DNA of 20,461 nt, taken from positions 1 through 20,461 of the forward strand of contig CP070808.1 of assembly GCA_020343715.1 (NCBI GenBank), read 5' to 3'. The stretch is from Thermoplasmata archaeon. GTDB lineage: Archaea; Thermoplasmatota; DTKX01; GCA-020343715. The translations under genes and the position numbers were made by a program. The notes under the pieces were generated by a model, which saw only the letters and a program-made list of their open reading frames with translations, ran no database searches and was not told where the DNA came from. Positions 14,159 through 19,726 of this stretch are shown here, piece after piece (position 1 is the first letter of the stretch; each line of letters starts with the position of its first letter).

Positions 14159-14862
14159 CACTGACCACCTCCGGTACCACGTCCGGTGTAGGCCTTGTTG
14201 ACCCACATGATCGAGTTGTAACCGCAGATCTTGTGGCAGCGGCCGCACCTGATGCATGTGTCGAACTCCACCACTGGGCCCTGCTTGGGCTTGGTGCCGG
14301 GCTCGAAGTCCACGTTGGCGAAGTCGCCCTTGGATATGGCGTCCACGGGGCATATCGCCTCGCAAGGCATGGAGCAGAAGACCCCCTGGTCCTCCTCCTC
14401 GTAGTTGCCATCGCCGTCCAGGTCGAAGTGGTAGGCGCAGACGACCTCGTCGATGAGGGGCTGACCGCCGGTGCGGAAGCCTATGCCGATCTCCTCGAAG
14501 TCGTCCTTGGTCGCCCCGGCGCACTCGGGATTGTCGCACACCCAATCCGAGGGCAGCTCGTCGAAGCGGGCCTTCCTCCCCTCGGTCACGTCGTAGATGA
14601 AGCCGCAGTCGTTGCACCGGTAGATGCCCAGCCTCTCGGCATCGGACAGGTAGGTGGCGTAGACGATGCCGTAGTTGTTGGTCTCGTCCCTGCGGGTGGC
14701 CCACACCTTGCGGTACCCCCGCTGCTGCTCCGAGTCCTGAAGGTCGTCGATCAGGTCCTCTGGGGGCGTGGCCGCCAGGTAAGATACGCCGATGCCCACG
14801 GCGCCGGCGGCGCTCACCAGGCCCAGGTGCTTCATGAAGTTCCTCCGCTTCTCGTCGACCAC
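14158..14862 (-). CDS. Tat-signal rubredoxin plus ferredoxin fusion with EF-hand-like loop
   Basis: This is a 234-residue redox protein. Residues 5-30 are a Tat signal (EKRRNFMKHLG and a hydrophobic core). Residues 80-125 form a rubredoxin-like domain: CNDCGFIYDV (Cys83, Cys86) and WVCDNPECAG (Cys109, Cys114), where the second pair is CxxxxC rather than the usual CxxC. A two-cluster ferredoxin part follows: Cys142, Cys163, Cys167, Cys171 and CIRCGRCHKIC (203-213). Between Cys142 and Cys163 lies DLDGDGNYEEED (147-158), a 12-residue calcium-binding-type loop. The GTG at 14862 comes six bases after GGGGGTG; a GTG at 14871 is the alternative. Exported electron carrier is the likely role, with iron, clusters and perhaps calcium. 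Confidence 0.84.
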   Translation of the reverse strand: MVDEKRRNFMKHLGLVSAAGAVGIGVSYLAATPPEDLIDDLQDSEQQRGYRKVWATRRDETNNYGIVYATYLSDAERLGIYRCNDCGFIYDVTEGRKARFDELPSDWVCDNPECAGATKDDFEEIGIGFRTGGQPLIDEVVCAYHFDLDGDGNYEEEDQGVFCSMPCEAICPVDAISKGDFANVDFEPGTKPKQGPVVEFDTCIRCGRCHKICGYNSIMWVNKAYTGRGTGGGQ

Positions 14863-14863
14863 C

Positions 14864-15460
14864 TCAATCACCCCCTCCGAACTCCCCGTCGATCTTCAGG
14901 TCGCGGATGTAGATGCGTATGGGCAGGTCGACGGGGCAGGGCGGTTCGCAGTGGGCGCACAGGGGGCAGAGCTCCGCCGCATCCTTCGCCGCCATCTCCT
15001 CGATGCCGATGAGGTCGTTGTCGGTGTAGACGCCGATGGCATCCTTGGCGCGGAGGGTGATGACCCTGTCCTCACCGTCCTTCTCCTTGATCTGGACCCT
15101 GATCTTCATCAGCGGGTCCATGGCGGCGAGGCTCTCGATGGTCAGGTAGCGCTCGCCCTCCCGGCTACCGATGGTCTTGTTGTAGTTCTCCACGTTCACG
15201 CGGGAGATCATCCGCACCTTCGGCTGGTTCGCCCTGGCGGCTATGAGGAAGCCCGCCGGGTCCCATCCGTAGGGGCAGTTCGTGGCACATCGCCGGCATT
15301 CGTAGCAGAACATGGCAGAAGGATGTCCGGACAATGCGGACGTTATGGACAGTCCCCCCAGGAAACCGCCCAGGGTGAGGAAGGCCCCCACGTTGAAGAC
15401 CTTCCAACCACCCGACATGTACTCGCGCCTTCTGATCTCGGGATTCGGGTCCTTTACCAT
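14864..15460 (-). CDS. Membrane-anchored 2x[4Fe-4S] protein, first gene of the operon
   Basis: This is a 198-residue protein. A basic N-terminus (EIRRREYM, residues 8-15) precedes a hydrophobic segment (22-42), which could be a Tat-like signal or a plain anchor. The first cluster is Cys52/55/58/62 in CYECRRCATNCP. The second, after about 100 residues, is Cys165/168/171/175 in CPLCAHCEPPCP. The region between is soluble and mixed (KIRVQIKEKDGEDRVITLRAKD). The VNVENYNKTIG segment echoes MVENYNNTL in the HdrC-like protein of this operon, and both follow an HdrC-like cluster region, so the two may be distant paralogues. It is the first gene behind the strong promoter. Its stop precedes the next gene by one base. 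Role: electron transfer at the membrane. Confidence 0.82.
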   Translation of the reverse strand: MVKDPNPEIRRREYMSGGWKVFNVGAFLTLGGFLGGLSITSALSGHPSAMFCYECRRCATNCPYGWDPAGFLIAARANQPKVRMISRVNVENYNKTIGSREGERYLTIESLAAMDPLMKIRVQIKEKDGEDRVITLRAKDAIGVYTDNDLIGIEEMAAKDAAELCPLCAHCEPPCPVDLPIRIYIRDLKIDGEFGGGD

Positions 15461-15542
15461 CTAAGCACCACCGCTATCGCGACCCTTCACCGGGGCAACA
15501 TTCTAGGGGTAGAAAAGACTTATGCTATCCAGCCCTCCTCGA

Positions 15543-15573
15543 GGGGGTCTGCCAGGCCCCCGATTCGACCCCC
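15543..15573 (-). repeat. 7-bp inverted repeat at the operon transcription start
   Basis: GGGGGTC (15543-15549) and GACCCCC (15567-15573) form a perfect inverted repeat with centres 24 bases apart. It starts two bases downstream of the TATA box of the large operon and spans the predicted start near 15553. This is a typical place for an archaeal repressor operator. It could also fold as a GC-rich stem at the very 5' end of the message. A short palindrome CCTCGAGG (15537-15544) adjoins it. Confidence 0.45.
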
Positions 15574-15574
15574 T

Positions 15575-15588
15575 TATTTATACCTTCG
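15575..15588 (-). promoter_or_regulatory. BRE/TATA promoter of the eleven-gene electron-transfer operon
   Basis: Read on the minus strand, CGAAGG is followed by TATAAATA (15582-15575), the clearest archaeal promoter in the window. It predicts a start near 15553 and a leader of about 93 bases before the ATG at 15460. The rest of the leader shows no gene. Confidence 0.75.
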
Positions 15589-15610
15589 ATGATACCTTTC
15601 GGAGGGTCCG

Positions 15611-15617
15611 AAAAAAA
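15611..15617 (-). terminator. Oligo-T terminator after the SafE-like gene
   Basis: On the minus strand GGGGCC is followed by seven T residues, ten bases after the stop codon of the 295-residue membrane protein. Archaeal intrinsic termination typically needs only such a T-run. It would separate that gene from the operon promoter that begins 25 bases later. Confidence 0.6.
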
Positions 15618-15626
15618 GGCCCCGAT

Positions 15627-16514
15627 TCAGATCTCCCCGCTGGCCAATAGGTTGGCGAGCAGGATGAGGTACCGGTAGACGAGTAGACCCCCGATCATGA
15701 CCATGACGAGGGAGCCCGTCACGCGCAGCGAGATGAGCCTCTCTTGGGTCTCCACCCGGTCGATGTAGGCGGCGAAGGCGGCCGCCGAGATGATGATCGG
15801 GATGGAGGCTCCCAGGGCGAAGAGGAACATGGCGGCCCCTCCCGCCATGGCCGCATAGAAGGTGCCCTGGGCCAGGTTCGCCGCCGCCCCTCCCAGTATC
15901 GCCACCTCCAGGATGCTGACCTCCAGGAGGCAGGTGAAGCCCAGGATGGAACCCCACAACAGGACGAAGGTCCTCTCGCTCCTGTCGCTGCCCGGCACGA
16001 ACCGCAGCAACCATCCCGTTATCGAGCGGGCGGCCCTGTGGCTGGGCTTGTCCACCGGCCCATCGCACTCGGCCATTGCCTCATCGGCCGAGGTGACGGA
16101 GGGTGCCTCGGGGTCGATGCCGTCGGGGGCCTCGGCGGCCCGGAGCTTTGCCTGGCGGAGCTCCTCCTTGTCCTTGGCCGCCTTGATGAACATGCCCAGG
16201 CCCACCACGACAATTATGGCCCCCAGGGCGGTGTAGCCGATGACGTACATCCATACGGCCGCGTCCTCGAAGGCGGCGCTGCGGAAGATGGCGTAGCTGA
16301 TGGCGCCCCACGCGATGCCTATGAGGGTGAAGATGAGCAACCGGGGCAGACAGAGTAGGGCGCCGAACCGGGCCCCGTCCCAAGGTCCCCTGGGCTTCTC
16401 GGCAAGGTAGGGGAGGAGGCCCGGGACGCAGACGGAGAGGCAGATGGTGGTGCCCCTGGCAAGGCCCCAGAAGAAGAGCGAGGCCAGTACTATCACCAGC
16501 TCCCAAGCGACCAT
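15627..16514 (-). CDS. DsbD/SafE-like polytopic membrane protein with a long central loop
   Basis: This is a 295-residue membrane protein with six or seven hydrophobic segments in two halves, divided by a charged cytoplasmic loop (about residues 112-180, with KAAKDKEELRQAKLRAAEA). The first helix carries ICLSVCVPG (Cys25, Cys29). That C-x3-C plus nearby Pro motif matches CTLTCSP in the other DsbD/SafE-like protein in this window, and CcdA-type thiol transporters have comparable paired cysteines. The second half retains one cysteine (FTCLLEVS). It may move reducing equivalents across the membrane or transport a sulfur or metal compound. The ATG at 16514 is chosen because it begins the first membrane helix; it has no clear Shine-Dalgarno, and a TTG at 16610 would add 32 unconvincing residues. 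An oligo-T terminator follows. Confidence 0.68.
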   Translation of the reverse strand: MVAWELVIVLASLFFWGLARGTTICLSVCVPGLLPYLAEKPRGPWDGARFGALLCLPRLLIFTLIGIAWGAISYAIFRSAAFEDAAVWMYVIGYTALGAIIVVVGLGMFIKAAKDKEELRQAKLRAAEAPDGIDPEAPSVTSADEAMAECDGPVDKPSHRAARSITGWLLRFVPGSDRSERTFVLLWGSILGFTCLLEVSILEVAILGGAAANLAQGTFYAAMAGGAAMFLFALGASIPIIISAAAFAAYIDRVETQERLISLRVTGSLVMVMIGGLLVYRYLILLANLLASGEI

Positions 16515-16584
16515 CGCGAACCGAACCGGTGGGCTCGTAGATGAAGGTTTGGGCGAAGCCCAGGCCCCCCTGGCATCAGTAATT

Positions 16585-16593
16585 GTTTTATCC
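16585..16593. promoter_or_regulatory. AT-rich promoter patch between divergent genes
   Basis: The plus strand reads GTTTTATCC and the minus strand GGATAAAAC inside a short AT-rich patch, the only one in the 123-base divergent gap. Plus-strand transcription would start near 16615, about 23 bases before the zinc-ribbon gene. Minus-strand transcription would start near 16562, 48 bases before the SafE-like gene. Either or both may be real. Confidence 0.4.
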
Positions 16594-16637
16594 TTCCTCC
16601 CCCCATACAATAGGTCCGGCGACCGGGGGGAAGCCGA

Positions 16638-17309
16638 ATGGACTCGAACAAGTTCACGAAGAAGGTGCTAAAGCTACACAAGATGCTGGAGGCCGAGAAG
16701 CTGGAGAAGGCTGCGGCCGGGGCCGCCAAGCTGTCGGGCGATGACCTGTCGGACCGTCAGCGTGTCGACCTGATGTCGTTCCAGATCAAGATGATAAGGT
16801 ACGCCAAGAAGGAGCAGGAGGCCGAGGCGCTGGTCGACACCCAGAGGGAGCTGGTGGGAAGGATGGCCCCCTACCTGGCCGAGGCGCTGCACATGGTCCA
16901 CGACGGTCAGTACGACGACAGCATACCCCGCCTCAAGGGCGCCCTGCAGAGGGAGGACATGGCGGACGACACCCCCTTCCTGAGCCCCCACTTCCCCTCC
17001 GCACGGCACATCATCCACGCCCACCTGCTCTACAGCCTGGACGAGCGGGCGTGCATGAAGGGGACCAACAGGCCCACGGGTTTCGGTGGCGGCGAGGACC
17101 GCAAGCACGTGCTCAAGTTCTGGTCCCTGCCCGAGGCCTACTACTACATGGACATCAAGAGCTGCCCCCGGTGCAACCAGCCCGTGAAGGCCAACCGCTC
17201 GGGCGAGCCCACGGGGGCCATGCTGTTCCACATGATATGTTCGAACTGCGGCCACGATTGGAAGAGGGTCTTCGCGGTGGTGCCACCCCAGCCCCGGCCG
17301 CCACAGTGA
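16638..17309 (+). CDS. Helical protein with C-terminal zinc ribbon, function unknown
   Basis: This is a 223-residue cytoplasmic protein. Residues 1-110 are helical and charged (FTKKVLKLHKMLEAEKLEKA), possibly coiled coil near the N-terminus. Residues 110-172 are mixed, with PHFPSARHIIHAHLLYSLDE. A zinc ribbon closes the chain: CPRCNQPVK (Cys176, Cys179) and CSNCGHDW (Cys201, Cys204). A Pro-rich tail ends it. Such ribbons occur in archaeal transcription and nucleic-acid proteins, but also in many unassigned proteins. The ATG has GGGGGG seven bases upstream. The gene lies between two DsbD/SafE-like genes and ends four bases from the stop of the second (tail to tail). I do not recognise the family. 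Confidence 0.75.
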   Translation: MDSNKFTKKVLKLHKMLEAEKLEKAAAGAAKLSGDDLSDRQRVDLMSFQIKMIRYAKKEQEAEALVDTQRELVGRMAPYLAEALHMVHDGQYDDSIPRLKGALQREDMADDTPFLSPHFPSARHIIHAHLLYSLDERACMKGTNRPTGFGGGEDRKHVLKFWSLPEAYYYMDIKSCPRCNQPVKANRSGEPTGAMLFHMICSNCGHDWKRVFAVVPPQPRPPQ

Positions 17310-17313
17310 CGGG

Positions 17314-18033
17314 TCAGGCTATGTAGCCGACGGCGGTGAGGGCGTTCCACGCCGTCCATATCCCCAGCAGGACCAGCATGACGCCCGCCACCCTGCGCAC
17401 GCCGAACCTCATGGCGGGAGCCTCCTTGGCGATGCGGTCCGAGAACCAGCCCGCCGCTCCGGCTATGATTATTATCGGGCTGATGACGGTGCCGATGCCG
17501 AAGAGCAGTCCCAGCACGAGACCGGTGCCCGCGGAACCCACGGCGGCGGAGAACACCAACAGCGCGATTAGGGGCGGGCAGGGCACCAGGCCGATGAGCA
17601 GGCCCATGCCCGCGGCCGAGAGCTCACCCCCGTCACCCTCCCGGGGCTCGATGCGGTGCCACACCCTCTCTACCCACGAGGCCTCCTTGGTGCAACCGCA
17701 GCCCAGGTTGCCAGGTCTCCTGCGGACCGCGATCCAAATGCCGATGAGGGCCAGGGCGATGCCGAAGAAGATGGCGCCCCACAGGGCGTACACGCCCTCC
17801 ACCAGGAAGGCGCCTCCGGCGAGGCCCACCGCCAGGCCCAGCAGGCCGTAGGTGATCACCCGGCCCGAGTTGAAGATGATGGAGAGCCAGATGCCGCGAC
17901 GCGTGCCGCGGTCGGACCCGATGATGTAGCTGGCTATGATGGGGGAGCAGGTCAGGGTGCAGAAGGTGGCCCCGTAGATGATGCCCAGTAGGAGCGCGGA
18001 GAGCTCCGGTTGGCCCGGGTCGAAGTCCACCAT
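17314..18033 (-). CDS. TauE/SafE / DsbD_2-like cysteine-bearing membrane transporter
   Basis: This is a 239-residue membrane protein with about six helices in two related halves. The first half holds FCTLTCSP (Cys25, Cys29) and the second GLLIGLVPCPP (Cys152), the paired Cys-Pro arrangement of the DsbD/CcdA and UreH/SafE-like families. The cytoplasmic loop adds GCGC (Cys112, Cys114). The FGIGTVISP segment in the second half is also typical. CcdA relatives carry electrons from cytoplasmic thioredoxin outward; SafE-like ones export sulfite or metals. It is the last gene of the activator-ATPase operon, its ATG overlapping the previous stop (TGATG) with GGGGGTG seven bases upstream. Co-transcription with an ATP-driven low-potential system is unusual and favours a redox or sulfur role, by inference. 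Confidence 0.78.
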   Translation of the reverse strand: MVDFDPGQPELSALLLGIIYGATFCTLTCSPIIASYIIGSDRGTRRGIWLSIIFNSGRVITYGLLGLAVGLAGGAFLVEGVYALWGAIFFGIALALIGIWIAVRRRPGNLGCGCTKEASWVERVWHRIEPREGDGGELSAAGMGLLIGLVPCPPLIALLVFSAAVGSAGTGLVLGLLFGIGTVISPIIIIAGAAGWFSDRIAKEAPAMRFGVRRVAGVMLVLLGIWTAWNALTAVGYIA

Positions 18034-18836
18034 CACACACCACCCCCGCCACCGGTGAGCATGTCCGAGGCCATGAGGGCCGCCCCCAGGGCGACCACCA
18101 GCTGGGGGTGCCGGGGCACCACCACGGGGAACCCCAGCTCCTCTTCTATGGCTGCCCGCAGGCCCTTGTTCTTGGCGGGACCCCCGTCGAACACGACCAC
18201 CTGGTCTATCCCCACCCTGCGGGCCATGGTGACCACCCGGCTGGCGATGGACCTGTTGATGCCCGCCAGGATGTCTGCCGCCCGCTCCTTGCGGGCGATG
18301 AGGGAGACCACCTCCGACTGGGCGAAGACCACGCATGTGGAGGCGATGGAGACGGGGCTCTCCGCCTCCAGCGAGATGTCGCCCAGGTCCTGGATGTCCA
18401 CCTCCAGCAGGTCGGCGATGACCTCCAGGAACTTGCCGGTGCCCGCGGCGCACTTGTCGTTCATGGCGAAGTCGGCGATGACCCCGTCGGCGTCCAGGGA
18501 GATGGCCTTGCTGTCCTGGCCACCGATGTCGATGATGGTGCGTACGGTGCCCTCGTGGGAGCCCAGCCACGCCGCTCCCCTGGCGTTGGCGTTGATCTCG
18601 TTGATGGACTCGTCGGCCAGCTCCAGCGCTCGACGGCCGTAGCCGGTGGCCACGATGTACCCTATGTCGTCCAGCTCCATGTTCGCCTGCTCGAGGCAGG
18701 TCTTGAGGGCATGCTCGCCCGACCGCTCGGGGTCCGCTCCGGTCACCCGGGCCGTGGAGCCCGCTATGCGACCGTCCACGAGCACCAGCGCCTTGGTGGC
18801 GGTGGAGCCCATGTCGACCCCGGCGGTGACGACCAC
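18033..18836 (-). CDS. BcrD/BadG/HgdC-type activator ATPase (second copy)
   Basis: This is a 267-residue ASKHA-fold ATPase that drives one-electron transfer from its [4Fe-4S] cluster to a 2-hydroxyacyl-CoA dehydratase or benzoyl-CoA reductase partner. Seen are the phosphate loop GVDMGSTATKA (residues 6-16), IDIGGQDSK (102-110), the cluster ligands Cys129 in NDKCAAGTGKF and Cys168 in STCVVFAQSEV, and VFDGGPAKNKG near the adenosine site. One cysteine per site fits a cluster held between two subunits. The length matches HgdC and BcrD. The GTG start overlaps the previous TAG, with GGGGGTG seven bases upstream. It is a clear paralogue of the adjacent upstream gene, so the pair may form a heterodimer as BcrA/BcrD do. 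Confidence 0.9.
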   Translation of the reverse strand: MVVTAGVDMGSTATKALVLVDGRIAGSTARVTGADPERSGEHALKTCLEQANMELDDIGYIVATGYGRRALELADESINEINANARGAAWLGSHEGTVRTIIDIGGQDSKAISLDADGVIADFAMNDKCAAGTGKFLEVIADLLEVDIQDLGDISLEAESPVSIASTCVVFAQSEVVSLIARKERAADILAGINRSIASRVVTMARRVGIDQVVVFDGGPAKNKGLRAAIEEELGFPVVVPRHPQLVVALGAALMASDMLTGGGGGV

Positions 18837-19726
18837 TAGGCCTCACCCCCGGGCTGTGGCCTCTCGAACTCGTCGGCGGGGCTCGCCATCTCCTTCCCCT
18901 CCAGGACGGTGCCGTCGGGCAACCGGCCCTCGCGGACGATGTCACGGGCCACCAGGGCCGCGCCGATGGCGGCGCTGACCTGGGGGTTCTTGGGGACGTA
19001 GAGCTCCACGCCGAGGAAGTCCTCCAGGGCGGCCTTGACCCCGATGTTCTTGGCGGGACCCCCGTCGAAGAACACCACCTCCTCGACTCCCAGCTGCTTG
19101 ACCATGTTGCCCACCCGCTCGGCCACCGACATATGCACCCCCGCCGCGATGTCCTCCGCGGGGCGTCGCTGGGCGATGAGGGAGATGACCTCCGACTCGG
19201 CCATGACGATGCAGGTGTTGGACAGGTCCACCGGGTCCTCCGACCGCATCGCCAGCTCCCCCAGGTGCTCCAGGGGGATGCCGAGGATGCGGGCCATCGC
19301 CTCCAAGAACCGCCCGGTGCCGGCGGCGCACTTGGTGTTCATGAGGAAGGTGTCCATCTCCCCCGCCTCGTCCAGGCGGATGACCTTCGAGTCCTGGCCG
19401 CCGATGTCTATGACGGTGCGCACCGGGCCCCAGGGGCTGCCCAGCCACTTGGCGGCCTGGGCCTTGGCGTAGATCTCGTCCACCTCGTGCTCGGCCACCT
19501 GCATCCCCCGGCGGCCGTATCCGGTGGACACGGTCATGTCCAGGTCGTCGACGGTGATGCCGGCGGCGTCCAAGGCCCCCTGGAGGGCGGTGTCCGCCGC
19601 CTGGTCGAGGTCCACGATCGTGGGGGTGATGTGGGTGCCGACCACCCGGTCGCCCGAGAGGATGGCGGCCTTGGTGTAGGTGGAGCCCAGGTCCAGGCCG
19701 GCCACAGTGGGGTCCTCACGGGACAT
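18836..19726 (-). CDS. BcrA/BadF/HgdC-type activator ATPase (first copy)
   Basis: This is a 296-residue paralogue of the next gene with the same core: phosphate loop GLDLGSTYTKA (residues 10-20), IDIGGQDSK (106-114), cluster ligands Cys133 in NTKCAAGTGRF and Cys172 in NTCIVMAESEV, and FFDGGPAKNIG. Beyond the shared core it has a C-terminal extension of about 30 charged residues (ending in PQPGGEA). ATP hydrolysis should lower the cluster potential and inject electrons into the dehydratase/reductase encoded just upstream. The ATG at 19726 shares a base with the previous stop, with GGGGGTG seven bases upstream. Two distinct activators recall the class I benzoyl-CoA reductase gene order; most hydroxyacyl-CoA dehydratases use one homodimeric activator. 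Confidence 0.9.
   Translation of the reverse strand: MSREDPTVAGLDLGSTYTKAAILSGDRVVGTHITPTIVDLDQAADTALQGALDAAGITVDDLDMTVSTGYGRRGMQVAEHEVDEIYAKAQAAKWLGSPWGPVRTVIDIGGQDSKVIRLDEAGEMDTFLMNTKCAAGTGRFLEAMARILGIPLEHLGELAMRSEDPVDLSNTCIVMAESEVISLIAQRRPAEDIAAGVHMSVAERVGNMVKQLGVEEVVFFDGGPAKNIGVKAALEDFLGVELYVPKNPQVSAAIGAALVARDIVREGRLPDGTVLEGKEMASPADEFERPQPGGEA

Noticed and set aside
12293..15460. A standard DsrMKJOP or HdrABC complex
   Set aside because: No NrfD-like DsrP, multihaem DsrJ, cytochrome b or HdrA is present; only HdrB/C-like and generic ferredoxin parts match.
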